Positions 20,401-27,538 of a stretch of DNA of 28,700 nt are shown here, piece after piece. The notes beneath the pieces are model-generated. The model was not told the origin of the DNA. It searched no databases and was given only the letters and a program-made list of their open reading frames with translations. The stretch comes from a virus. The translations under genes and the position numbers were made by a program. Where the stretch lies: the IMG/VR virus record IMGVR_UViG_3300025598_000127, positions 1 through 28,700 of that record; one strand, 5' to 3'. Numbering within the stretch: the stretch's first letter is position 1; every line of letters starts with the position of its first letter.

Positions 20401-21334
20401 CCAAAGATAAGGGGACTCCTTGCAATGCGGCATTTTGAGCTGCAGTCCCCAAAGCACCGTATTGAGTAGCACCTTGCATGCCTTGGCCGGCGATGTTGGC
20501 AATATTGCCAGCACCTTGTTGTTGCGCCAAACCGGCATTGATAAGAGCTTGCTGAGATTGACCGCCCAACTGACCGTATTGATTGGCCAAAGCGCCCTGA
20601 GCGCCAAGCCCTTGCATATAATTTTGAGCAGCCTGTTGATAGCCCTGATTAGCCATTTGGCCAAGCGTTTGCCCCATTGCAAGGTTTTGCTGACCCATAA
20701 GAGCGGCCTGAGCAACGCCCGAACGATCCCCACCAAAAGCGCCTTGGCTAATGGCGTTACCCAATAACTGTTGTTGCTGTTGTTGGTTTTGATTTTGCAG
20801 CATAGCCGCAGTCGAACCCATGGCGTTTTGTAAATATGGATTCATGTAACCTTGTACGCCAGCGGCGTAGTTTGGCGCGTTATAACCTTGTGATGCAGCT
20901 GCAGTTCCGGCTAAAGCTTGATTGTATGCAGGTTGAGCAGCGTAAGTGGCTTGCATCAAAGGAGTCATAGCAGCACCCGCAAGCCCTGCAGCTTGTTGGT
21001 ACCCAGGCATTGCAGCATTAGCTTGTTGTTGAGCTTGCGTAAAATAAGGCTGGGCTACGTTTTGGCCTGCACCAATTTGGCTCATTGCGGCGTTTGTGGC
21101 GCCATATCCGGCTTGGTATCCAGGTTGGGCCGCATTTGCATATTGATTAGTAGCGTTAATGCCGCCTTGCTGCTGTGCGTTTATTTGTGCAACAAATGCA
21201 GATGGATCGGTGCTGTATTGTTGAAATGGTTGAGCGGCCGCTTTATCAGCAGCAGCGTTAACGGTGTTATACCGGGCCAAGACCTCTGGAGGTATGGATG
21301 TCGTCTGGGTCGTGGTACCGGTTTTTCCGCCCAT
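17462..21334 (-). CDS. 1290-aa virion protein with mid-chain S74 domain and lysozyme-like domain
   Basis: Residues 1-390 are low-complexity Q/A/G-rich helical sequence. Residues 393-462 (FFSDRRLKEDIKQVG ... KTVDYDRA) are an S74 intramolecular-chaperone/auto-processing domain, with Ser396 and Lys401 in the usual SD.RLK context. Residues 713-825 are lysozyme-like: GPVIGGIESSNKYDAL (Glu721 as likely catalytic acid), DRGYGKYQVMG, WTEEALGKKMS and ASVWFSG, as in soluble lytic transglycosylases. The remaining 460 residues are alanine-rich and helical. The start follows GGAG. It is probably an internal virion protein that opens peptidoglycan during DNA entry. S74 domains normally sit at the C-terminus, so the mid-chain position is odd. 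Confidence 0.8.
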   Translation of the reverse strand: MGGKTGTTTQTTSIPPEVLARYNTVNAAADKAAAQPFQQYSTDPSAFVAQINAQQQGGINATNQYANAAQPGYQAGYGATNAAMSQIGAGQNVAQPYFTQAQQQANAAMPGYQQAAGLAGAAMTPLMQATYAAQPAYNQALAGTAAASQGYNAPNYAAGVQGYMNPYLQNAMGSTAAMLQNQNQQQQQQLLGNAISQGAFGGDRSGVAQAALMGQQNLAMGQTLGQMANQGYQQAAQNYMQGLGAQGALANQYGQLGGQSQQALINAGLAQQQGAGNIANIAGQGMQGATQYGALGTAAQNAALQGVPLSLAAGAQYGNLGAGAQAAGLQGAQAQLGAGTLQQQTQQAGQTALYNQFLQQQAYPFQTAQFLAGIAGITGPNSGSTTTTTQPMSFFSDRRLKEDIKQVGKAKNGLPIYKFKYKGDPTEQTHIGFMADEVEKVHPEAVGLAGGYKTVDYDRAARAQGGLVGPQHEGMGFGLGGREHHAYGDAVGSDYDPNSLQNIIARQQAMFANTDSHPVPMARTFSGGIGKHSRVPEASLQTAQLRTPGAAPRLPDSELSQGIDYATKLANFDKAIDPAGQGKGLAWVQDMFAKQKQKEDADAGAQTPSENARGGLVGYASGGDAEPYSVDDPMADVIKQGEKDLLSQKFIQKNQTPGSLGSSTLGDAMTLLNAGKTAAEDIPAIMAMFAARGGRAGYATDGTVEPDDVLTKYGPVIGGIESSNKYDALGPVTKSGDRGYGKYQVMGANVPSWTEEALGKKMSPDEFLANTDAQDKVFAHHFGKALNQYGNPQDAASVWFSGRPRAQAGNAQDVNQTTVPKYVSMFNKGLGAADMPVENAVPAGAPTQGSDLPAFPRATPTKTSQQQGGLGDLFKAENVIPVLTGLGAMASSRSPYLGAALLEGLGAGAGSYLGTQKSLAGIEQTKAETDATRANTFRLSFQQTPAGNFYWVKDQTGKIMPMKVFDYNKIPDAQKPQLAFQPPNGSQIIQTMYGGNSASPETTSSATGAPKPNVGSPTKDPAAQQEFGKIPTDFNFDENSHLAATKDSDALDPMVGGPGVQSAWNESNKYRQNVMAQAAASREEAAALREMSSNLANAVGLEKFGATGFGFNQRADITNMLNTAARMVGHPEWQVQGGETQSAISDKVSAIQGALRAHNASQNSLAAFNTLTSLQPNPNMSKEAFSDLTAMMLTQNMRAADADSHLKQWGETSNNSFVNAGRDFERKTSQRYVDEQNALSDLIAHRPKQFTQMMNGRTSNGERLTPEQIEDALQQAYHIKGLSRYFVRGV

Positions 21335-21335
21335 T

Positions 21336-21851
21336 TTATTGCTCCGTCACATGCTCTTCATGCCCAGTTTGGGCGTTATATAGAAAGAAAGCTCCTGAGG
21401 GAGCGCCGAAAGACTTTTCATAAAGCCGGATTTTAGCCTCTGTGCGGTGCTTGGAAAGTACACCAATCAACAAAGGAAGACCCAACTGTTCAGCGGTCCG
21501 TTTGGAGAACTCGCATAAAGTACGAGCATGACCGAGGGTTTGCCCTGAACGTATCCCCTTCATGATCCGAAACTCGGGATCAACAAAAATTGCTTTTTCC
21601 TCAAGTATCCATTCATCAGAATACCACATCTGTGACGTTCGGAGAAGGACCGCCGCTTCAATCTTTTCACCGGGTTCCCCAATGATCCCGACTAAGCCCT
21701 GCCAAAGATAAAGAGCAGGTTTTATCATGCCTAACATCTTTTCAGGGTTTACGCTTTTAATCCCGTTTTCTTCCCAAGCTTTAAGCGCCAGTTGAAGCAT
21801 CCCCTCTTCGTCCGCTGGCGTTCCAAGGCGTATTTTAAGTCCTTCTGCCAT
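21336..21851 (-). CDS. GNAT-family N-acetyltransferase, 171 aa
   Basis: The N-terminus KIRLGTPADEEGMLQLALKAWEENG is a GNAT beta1-alpha1 motif. A core strand EKAIFVDPEFRIMKG is followed by the acetyl-CoA-binding helix region SGQTLGHARTLCEFSKRTAE, and the end LYEKSFGAPSGAFFLYN fits the final strand. The usual Q/R-x-x-G-x-G/A loop is not clear, so binding may be altered. It sits among virion genes, as in some podoviruses, which suggests a virion or host-protein target; the substrate is unknown. Its stop lies 1 base before the next gene. Confidence 0.8.
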   Translation of the reverse strand: MAEGLKIRLGTPADEEGMLQLALKAWEENGIKSVNPEKMLGMIKPALYLWQGLVGIIGEPGEKIEAAVLLRTSQMWYSDEWILEEKAIFVDPEFRIMKGIRSGQTLGHARTLCEFSKRTAEQLGLPLLIGVLSKHRTEAKIRLYEKSFGAPSGAFFLYNAQTGHEEHVTEQ

Positions 21852-22519
21852 TAATCCCTCTTAGGTCCTGGTAATTTTTTAAGTGTTTCTATCGTTTTTT
21901 TGCGATACCCTGTTACAAAATGGTCAAGAATTTCATGACCGTGATCAATATCCCCACCGCCCAAATGTGTAACATCATCTGGATTAATAACATATTCTCC
22001 GCCTGCGGCCACTATCTCTACAGGGGTTTCACCGCCTGATGCCCGCGCGCCGTAAGGTTTTCCTTTGGTGTAAGGGGTTCCTTCGGCGGAATATGGCATT
22101 TTGGACGTTTGAAAGTATGGTTTTGATGAAAACATCTGCCGAGCTATCTTAAACCCAGCCATTGTATTGCCTTCGCCCATAGATGAAATGATATCTGCAG
22201 GGATTACATAAGATCCGGATTTTACGTTCATTGGCAAATGGTCTGTGCGACCTGCCACGGGGCTATGAATTGGGCCTTCATGAAGCATATGCTGCCCCGC
22301 CAAAGGATAAGACGGCATTGGAATAGACATATCGGGTTTGCGGTAATCCAAAGGACCGGTAGTTGTGGTAGTGGACTGATTCGCCCCACCAATTGCGCGG
22401 GAGTGTTTAGCCGTGTTTAAAGCGGCCGCTATGGATTGATCCAAAGTATGCCCAGCATGAACCATTTCGGAGATATTGTGGCTAATTGTTTTTTGTGATG
22501 ATCCATGTGCGAGCGGCAT
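21851..22519 (-). CDS. Conserved virion-operon protein, 222 aa
   Basis: Three conserved parts are visible. The N-terminus MPLAHGSSQKTISHNI followed by a helix ending LDQSIAAAL matches a small phage motif (MPL..G.S.K.I..NI...G....QAIAIAL). The middle holds SGSYVIPADIISSMGEGNT (101-119). The end has RASGGETPVEIVAAGGEYVI (159-178) and GGGDIDHGHEILDHF. This is a recurrent family in phages with short tails; its function is not established. It overlaps its neighbours by one base on each side, in the virion block. Confidence 0.75.
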   Translation of the reverse strand: MPLAHGSSQKTISHNISEMVHAGHTLDQSIAAALNTAKHSRAIGGANQSTTTTTGPLDYRKPDMSIPMPSYPLAGQHMLHEGPIHSPVAGRTDHLPMNVKSGSYVIPADIISSMGEGNTMAGFKIARQMFSSKPYFQTSKMPYSAEGTPYTKGKPYGARASGGETPVEIVAAGGEYVINPDDVTHLGGGDIDHGHEILDHFVTGYRKKTIETLKKLPGPKRD

Positions 22520-22863
22520 TATGAGTACCCCACTGAAATTACCGAACTTGTGCCCGGAATAAAAACCAACCCCGATGAAAACGGTACTTGTATCTGATAT
22601 ATTCCCAGAGTATTTGGAACTGCATATATTCGTTTTCCTGTTGTTGAAGATGTGCTTGTAGAATCATAAAGGTAACCTTGTGTGGAACCGGCCACAAGGA
22701 CGCTTACACTGGCCAACCAACCGGAAGATGTTTTGATAACTGAGCTTGCTGAAAGTTCTTTAGTATTATTTTGACCCGCAAGAAAATTTAAAGCATTAAC
22801 GTAAGAGTTAATTGCGATAACACCATTTTTTTGTGTAGTTAAAATATCATCTAAACTAGCCAT
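22519..22863 (-). CDS. Small virion-associated protein, 114 aa
   Basis: It begins MASLDDILTTQKNGVIAINS, a helix, and continues as beta-rich sequence (SGWLASVSVLVAGSTQGYLYD, PNTLGIYQIQVPFSSGL). This is a conserved family next to gp10-like proteins in podoviruses. The beta segment (G.L..VSVL.AG...G.IYD) resembles phage receptor-binding or adaptor beta sandwiches. The start/stop overlaps the gp10-like gene by one base. Function is unconfirmed. Confidence 0.72.
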   Translation of the reverse strand: MASLDDILTTQKNGVIAINSYVNALNFLAGQNNTKELSASSVIKTSSGWLASVSVLVAGSTQGYLYDSTSTSSTTGKRIYAVPNTLGIYQIQVPFSSGLVFIPGTSSVISVGYS

Positions 22864-25157
22864 TAGAATTTCCCATCTACCTGATAACGATATTTAATTC
22901 CACCCAACCGCCAGAAAGTGCCCAATTCATCGGGGGCATAGGACAACGAGAAAGACATGTATCGAGCGCGAATGCGACAAGAAATATATTCGGTGGCCTG
23001 CGTCATGGGAAATGTTTGGAAATTGAATGACGAAGTATTGGATGAACTTACACCTGAATATGCGCTTGTAGTAGGCGAAGTGGCGGCAACAGTTGCATAA
23101 TTGGTATAATAGACGGTCAAATATACAGTAGCATTTTGATTGCCAGAATAGGTTCCCCATTTCATATCGGGCCATATCTGATCCACGAATACTATATTGT
23201 CCGCTTCGTTTAATTGAAAATACCCTGTCGAGAATGCTGTCTGCATAGCAGTAGGCGTTTGACCGGAATAAGCATCATTGCCTACTTCATGTTGATATAA
23301 CCAATTATCAGAGCCAGCACCAATGGGAGGCCCAAGAACAGATTGATCAATCCAAGCAGTACGGCCAAGAGTACCGTAGTCCCACTGTTGTAGGACGTAG
23401 TTATATTTGACATAGCTATCGTTCTCAGTCGATGAGGCGGATGGGTAAAACCATGAAATTTCATTAAATTGAGAATTGACAGCGCAGCAAACTTTATAAA
23501 GATAAGATTGGTTAAGATTTTGAAAAATCACATCCCAAATCGGGCAAGGAATTGGTTGAGGGCCGGACCCCATAGACATAAAAAATTGGTTTTGGCTCAT
23601 CCAATAAATGGCGCCGTTTGCTTGTCCCATGCAATGTTTGCTGATGGCTCCGCAGTTAGAACCAATTTTGTTGAACCCATAAACAAGCGGCGGCCCAACA
23701 TATTGCATCGCCCATAAATCAAGGTCAGTCCAAAGAAGTCCTTGCTGCGGCCCCTGAAAACCAGCGACAATTCTTGAGCCAGTAGGAATGCGGAACGACC
23801 CTGCCTGATTTGTTACGGTCGCAATCCAAGTAGTTGGATCGTTAACGTCGGACCAGCGGACTAAGAGAGGATCTGCCTGTAAAGTAAATGATGAACCATA
23901 AGCTATGACTTGTCGTTCTGGCATAGCGACAAAAATACCAGACGATAGCAAAGGCGCATTTCCGCCAATATACTGTGCAGTTTGTAGAGATCCTGATGGA
24001 TTGTAATAGTAAATAGGACCTCCAGAAGAGCCCGTTAAAACAGGGCATGCAACAAGGTAAGAACCAAAGTTATCTAAGGTCCAATCGGTTGCTGTAATTG
24101 GTGTCCCAGGAACTTGTGGTTGAGCCGTACCAGAACCGTAGCCACCTGTACCGTAACCACCAACACCATAACCTGTTCCAGTATTCGATGGGCCAATTGC
24201 TATATAAAAAACAGAATTAACGTTTCCGCTATTTATAGCAGTAGGGCCAGCAGAGGATGAAGCAGTATTGGCTGCAGTAAATTGGAATGTTCCGCTATTT
24301 ATGATTTTGTTTACAATATACAACCCAAAAAGAGTAACACCGCCGATGGTCGTCGAGACACCGACATAAAATGATGCGCCAACAGATAAGCCGTGGTTAT
24401 CTAAATAACATGTAACAACAGCACTTCCGCTTGAAACTTGGAAAGATGGTACTGCTACTAATTTGGCTGTTCCGGTACCGGTTCCAACGCCAGTAGCATT
24501 AAAAATTACACCGACTGTGTTGGCAGAGGCACCAATAGCCGTAAAGTCTGTGGTCCCAACGCTCGTTATTTTATATGTTTGATTGATAATAAACGAACCG
24601 GCAGTAATTGTTGCGCTTGTATCAACCGCACTTGTAGCGCTCGTTGGGACTTGAATTGAATATGTATTGTTGAATGCGGAGTATATCGCATAGGGACCAT
24701 ATAAGACTAAACCACCCACTGAAACAGGTGTAACGTAATTTACATAGTCAAAGGTAGATACTTGGATATTGCTATCTGTAACGGTGACAATTTGTGAATC
24801 AGATCCTGTGCTTGTTACGAAAACAGGCGGAGTATTGGTTACAGATGTCTGTGGTGTAATATCAAGAGGCGTTGAATTGATACTAGGCGTTAAAATATCA
24901 AGAGAAGATTCCGCGCCGATACCAAGGCGATTAACCCCGTTAAGGTCAGACCAACCTTTTAGAGCGCGTACTTTTGAATTAATTGGTGAAGTTGTACTTG
25001 CGTAGTTAACCCACCCGCCAAGCTTTTGAGCTAACCCAAGGCCATTTCGTTCTGGCAAAAAGCGAATTAGTTGCGATGAAGAATAAGCGGCTTGGTTTAA
25101 TACCGGAGTATTAGTGGTTTCTACGCCTGGCTTTAAATTTATTGTTGCGTGAGGCAT
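22863..25157 (-). CDS. gp10-like packaged-DNA stabilisation / tail hub protein, 764 aa
   Basis: The N-terminus (GLGLAQKLGGWVNYAS, VRALKGWSDLNGVNRLGIGA) and the region with WSDVNDPTTWIA, IPTGSRIVAGFQGPQQGLLW and GAIYWMSQNQFFMS match the beta-propeller pattern of P22 gp10-like tail proteins. Between are two diverged copies of a beta-domain (residues 111-179 and 237-303) with an inserted GT-rich domain (183-233) and a Gly/Tyr-rich run (322-346). The start follows GAGG. It lies after the adaptor gene, as in P22-like tails. The exact family assignment is inferred. Confidence 0.75.
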   Translation of the reverse strand: MPHATINLKPGVETTNTPVLNQAAYSSSQLIRFLPERNGLGLAQKLGGWVNYASTTSPINSKVRALKGWSDLNGVNRLGIGAESSLDILTPSINSTPLDITPQTSVTNTPPVFVTSTGSDSQIVTVTDSNIQVSTFDYVNYVTPVSVGGLVLYGPYAIYSAFNNTYSIQVPTSATSAVDTSATITAGSFIINQTYKITSVGTTDFTAIGASANTVGVIFNATGVGTGTGTAKLVAVPSFQVSSGSAVVTCYLDNHGLSVGASFYVGVSTTIGGVTLFGLYIVNKIINSGTFQFTAANTASSSAGPTAINSGNVNSVFYIAIGPSNTGTGYGVGGYGTGGYGSGTAQPQVPGTPITATDWTLDNFGSYLVACPVLTGSSGGPIYYYNPSGSLQTAQYIGGNAPLLSSGIFVAMPERQVIAYGSSFTLQADPLLVRWSDVNDPTTWIATVTNQAGSFRIPTGSRIVAGFQGPQQGLLWTDLDLWAMQYVGPPLVYGFNKIGSNCGAISKHCMGQANGAIYWMSQNQFFMSMGSGPQPIPCPIWDVIFQNLNQSYLYKVCCAVNSQFNEISWFYPSASSTENDSYVKYNYVLQQWDYGTLGRTAWIDQSVLGPPIGAGSDNWLYQHEVGNDAYSGQTPTAMQTAFSTGYFQLNEADNIVFVDQIWPDMKWGTYSGNQNATVYLTVYYTNYATVAATSPTTSAYSGVSSSNTSSFNFQTFPMTQATEYISCRIRARYMSFSLSYAPDELGTFWRLGGIKYRYQVDGKF
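24459..24611 (-). other. Inserted TAGSF...GTGTGTA beta-domain within the gp10-like protein
   Basis: Residues 183-233 run from ITAGSFIINQTYKITSVGTT through FTAIGASANTVGV to GVGTGTGTA. The same motif is widespread as a mobile module in many phage tail and structural proteins. It separates two copies of a different beta-domain, so it looks like an insertion. Confidence 0.7.
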
Positions 25158-25160
25158 GGA

Positions 25161-25874
25161 TTACCTCGTAGGCGATGCGACAGGCGCAGGTGAATATGAT
25201 GTCCATGCAGCGGATTCAAACTTCTTACGATTTTCTTCAATCATCGCACTAGCCTTCAAAGCTTGGTACTGAGATTCGTAAGTTTGAGCCATTTGCGGGT
25301 CATCGTTCATGCGGCCAAAGTTGCGTTGATATGCGGAGATATAGATCATGGATGCCATGATAAACAAATCCGGCAAATAGGTAGATATAAAGGTTGTTGT
25401 ATTAGTAGCAGACAGCGGAGCCGATCGAACAGTGCCTGTTAAACGAACTGTATAATTTGTGCCTGGCGTTGGTCCGACGATAATATTTTGAGATGTATTA
25501 CCCGTGGTTGCGGTATCGCCACCGTAGACAGCAAAATATTGAGGCAATCCCGTGGCAGACCCAGAACCATAAACGTTTTGAATATATTCTTTTGCTACTG
25601 GAACAAGTGGAGTAGAGTTTCCAAAATCATCAAGAACTTCAAAGGTTTGCGGCACTATAAATTGGGACGTTGGAATAGTTAAAGTATTGTTGTTAACGGT
25701 AAATGAGTAAGCTGTCGTGCTTATTTGTGTAGACAAGAAGTCCAAGTCGCGTTGAATACGAAGTTCCGCATAGTCAATCATGCTAGGCAAAATAATCGTG
25801 TAATTGGGATCCGTTACGGGGATAACGGCCATTGTCGCAATTTGTTGGACGTAACTTGAATAAGTAAGCGACAT
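25161..25874 (-). CDS. Head-tail/tail adaptor protein, 237 aa
   Basis: It begins MSLTYSSYVQQIATMAVIPV, then ILPSMIDYAELRIQRDLDFL, an architecture of the P22 gp4-like/phage adaptor family (N-terminal helix, LP..I..AE.RI.RDL). Beta-rich parts follow and a helical C-terminus contains SAYQRNFGRMNDDPQMAQTY ... ALKA. The protein would join the portal to the tail hub, encoded next door with 3 bases between them. The start is supported by GGGTGATCT just after the endolysin stop. Confidence 0.78.
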   Translation of the reverse strand: MSLTYSSYVQQIATMAVIPVTDPNYTIILPSMIDYAELRIQRDLDFLSTQISTTAYSFTVNNNTLTIPTSQFIVPQTFEVLDDFGNSTPLVPVAKEYIQNVYGSGSATGLPQYFAVYGGDTATTGNTSQNIIVGPTPGTNYTVRLTGTVRSAPLSATNTTTFISTYLPDLFIMASMIYISAYQRNFGRMNDDPQMAQTYESQYQALKASAMIEENRKKFESAAWTSYSPAPVASPTR

Positions 25875-25877
25875 AGA

Positions 25878-26393
25878 TCACCCAACCATATTGAAAGAAA
25901 CGGTTTCTACTTCTGAAACGCGCTTAGACCACCCCTTGCCAAATGTACCATAGGTCGAGAGAGATTGTAAGAAGGCTAATCTTGCTTCACAGACGGCTGT
26001 AGCAACTTCGCGAGGGTTTGACGTTTCAAGAGCGCGTAGCGTGGCGGGCCCGATTTGTCCGTCGACATTAACACTGAGTACCGACTGAAGGGCTTTCGCG
26101 GCCCTCGAGGGGCCCGAGTTGATTGCAAAATCAAAGACGGCATAATCTACACCTTCAGGTAAAAGGTCGCCTTGAATTTTATCCCAATACTTAGCTTTGT
26201 ATAGAGGCATGACATCGTTAGGTTTTAAATCCTTAATGTCATCTTTAGTTACCTCATGACCTACCCATTCTTCCCAAGCTGCTTTTGTGCATCCAAGGTT
26301 TGTAGCCCCGCCGGGATCTTTTGGGTTGTCAACGTAACCACCTTCGTTTTTAAGAACAAGGGCAAAGCATTGAGGAAAATTAGCAGCAGTCAT
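25878..26393 (-). CDS. GH108 endolysin (N-acetylmuramidase) with C-terminal peptidoglycan-binding domain, 171 aa
   Basis: Residues 10-80 are glycoside hydrolase family 108: ALVLKNEGGYVDNPKDPGGAT with catalytic Glu17 in NEGGY, then LYKAKYWDKIQGD. Residues 81-170 are the PG_binding_3 domain (DYAVFDFAINSGPSRAAK, VDGQIGPATLRAL, RLAFLQ). There is no signal peptide, so release depends on a holin. The start at 26393 overlaps the lipoprotein stop (ATGA); a longer reading to 26417 lies inside the lipoprotein gene. It is last of the four lysis genes, which is an unusual order. Confidence 0.95.
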   Translation of the reverse strand: MTAANFPQCFALVLKNEGGYVDNPKDPGGATNLGCTKAAWEEWVGHEVTKDDIKDLKPNDVMPLYKAKYWDKIQGDLLPEGVDYAVFDFAINSGPSRAAKALQSVLSVNVDGQIGPATLRALETSNPREVATAVCEARLAFLQSLSTYGTFGKGWSKRVSEVETVSFNMVG

Positions 26394-26584
26394 TTTGCAC
26401 CACAGAATTGTTTCCACTTGTCATCATGAGATAGGATTTGAGTGGCTGTCTTATTAGTTAATTTATCGTCTTTATTGACATAGATGGGTTTAACCCAGTT
26501 GCAAGACGTATCTACAATTTTGGTTTCTGGTTTTGGCATACAGGCTGCTACAGGCAATAATGTAATCAAAAAAAGGCGTTTCAT
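26390..26584 (-). CDS. Lipoprotein, o-spanin (Rz1-like) candidate, 64 aa
   Basis: The signal peptide MKRLFLITLLPVAAC ends in a lipobox (VAAC), giving a lipid-anchored mature protein of about 50 residues that begins CMPKPETK. The mature part contains DTSCNWVKPIYVNKDD and ends KWKQFCG; two cysteines could pair. It lies after the i-spanin candidate and before the endolysin, with four-base overlaps. A short outer-membrane lipoprotein in this place fits an o-spanin; it is less proline-rich than classic Rz1. The start is chosen by GGAG six bases upstream. Confidence 0.78.
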   Translation of the reverse strand: MKRLFLITLLPVAACMPKPETKIVDTSCNWVKPIYVNKDDKLTNKTATQILSHDDKWKQFCGAK

Positions 26585-26838
26585 GGCTGGCTCCATTGTT
26601 TTTGAAGGGTATCTTGGGGCGTAACATCCTTGGCCACGGTTTGGTCGACAACGACCGCCTCAGCCTCTACCTTTTGTTCATGTTCAATAGCTACAATTTC
26701 TTCCTGAGCCTTTTCATTGGCGGCGCCAATCGTTTTTTCCCGTCCGGCCCAATATGCATAGCCAATGATAAGTGCGGCACTTATGGCTAAAACAATTCCT
26801 ATATTTCTGACCCAAAGATTAAAAAGAAGAAAAAACAT
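26581..26838 (-). CDS. Membrane-anchored i-spanin (Rz-like) candidate, 85 aa
   Basis: The N-terminus is a single span (VRNIGIVLAISAALIIGYAY, residues about 10-29) followed by a periplasmic helix with heptad-like charge pattern (GAANEKAQEEIVAIEHEQKV) and a short acidic linker. This topology, together with the lipoprotein encoded immediately after it with a 4-base overlap, is what spanin pairs look like. The 55-residue periplasmic part is shorter than in lambda Rz. It could alternatively be an unrelated membrane protein. Confidence 0.72.
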   Translation of the reverse strand: MFFLLFNLWVRNIGIVLAISAALIIGYAYWAGREKTIGAANEKAQEEIVAIEHEQKVEAEAVVVDQTVAKDVTPQDTLQKQWSQP

Positions 26839-27062
26839 TAGTTTGGCTCCGTTTTAGATTTCAATGCTAGACCGCCACCGCCACCCGCAAGAATAGCTGA
26901 AGCGCCAATTGCCCAGTTTTGAGGATCAAAATTACCATGTATTACAGCATGATAGGCGCTAACACCGCAATAAACGATGGACATTTTGGCCCAAAGGATA
27001 CGACCAATATCCCAAGTTGTGTTGTCTACGCCCGTAAACATATGTTTTAATGCTTGCAGCAT
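26838..27062 (-). CDS. Small membrane protein, holin candidate, 74 aa
   Basis: Two hydrophobic spans are separated by a short loop: ILWAKMSIVYCGVSAYHAVI (residues 22-41) and NWAIGASAILAGGGGGLALK (49-68). The N-terminus LKHMFTGVDNTTWDIGRIL is a conserved phage pattern. Position at the head of the lysis group and the size fit a class II type holin, but holins cannot be proven by sequence. It starts one base before the coiled-coil protein gene ends. Confidence 0.65.
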   Translation of the reverse strand: MLQALKHMFTGVDNTTWDIGRILWAKMSIVYCGVSAYHAVIHGNFDPQNWAIGASAILAGGGGGLALKSKTEPN

Positions 27063-27063
27063 G

Positions 27064-27531
27064 TTATTTCACCGTTGCCATAAGGATTATACCGATTACA
27101 CCAATACCGATTACCAGAAAACCGACAATACTGCTAACCATAATCAAATCCTTGCGATTTTCTTCTTGCTCTTTCAAAGCTGCTGCCGCCTGTCTAGCCG
27201 CCTCTTTCCGCATTTCAATAATTTGCCGTTGTATACCTTCCCATGCGGCGGGACCGTATTGTCCAACAAAAAGGTTTTTTACCTGCAACTGCATATCAAG
27301 GGCTTTGGCTTTGGCGGCGTAAACCTTAATAGCTTCGGCTTCGTATTCGGCTTGGCTTTGAAATAGCTTCTTTTTACGCGGGGACGAAGCAACCGTAACA
27401 ATTTGGGCAACTTTACTAAAAAGGTTACCAACCTTCTCAGCCGTCTCCATCATGTCCCGCCCTTGGTCCACAGCCGACTTGATTGAGTTAAAAATGGCTG
27501 TAGCGCCTAGAACAAGACTAACAGGATCCAT
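27064..27531 (-). CDS. Membrane/coiled-coil virion-region protein, 155 aa
   Basis: The layout is an N-terminal glycine-containing helix (MDPVSLVLGATAIFNSIKSA), a coil with YEAEAIKVYAAKAKALDMQL and YGPAAWEGIQRQIIEMRKEA, and a C-terminal span (LIMVSSIVGFLVIGIGVIGI). The motif (EA..AFAAK...E.Q...L..F....YG..AW......I.K.R.EA) recurs in structural regions of T7-like marine podoviruses. The span suggests a membrane-facing role such as DNA entry or lysis timing. Family and function are inferred. Confidence 0.7.
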   Translation of the reverse strand: MDPVSLVLGATAIFNSIKSAVDQGRDMMETAEKVGNLFSKVAQIVTVASSPRKKKLFQSQAEYEAEAIKVYAAKAKALDMQLQVKNLFVGQYGPAAWEGIQRQIIEMRKEAARQAAAALKEQEENRKDLIMVSSIVGFLVIGIGVIGIILMATVK

Positions 27532-27538
27532 GGCACCC

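Noticed and set aside
19933-20736. Long minus-strand frame of 267 codons inside the 1290-residue gene
   Set aside because: It is a shifted reading of the Q/A/G-rich repeat region; its product is a leucine/arginine-rich artefact of that composition, with no ribosome binding site.
20918-21436. Plus-strand frame of 172 codons opposite the 1290-residue and GNAT genes
   Set aside because: It is antisense to strongly supported genes, with a cysteine/serine/leucine-rich product typical of reversed Q/A coding sequence.
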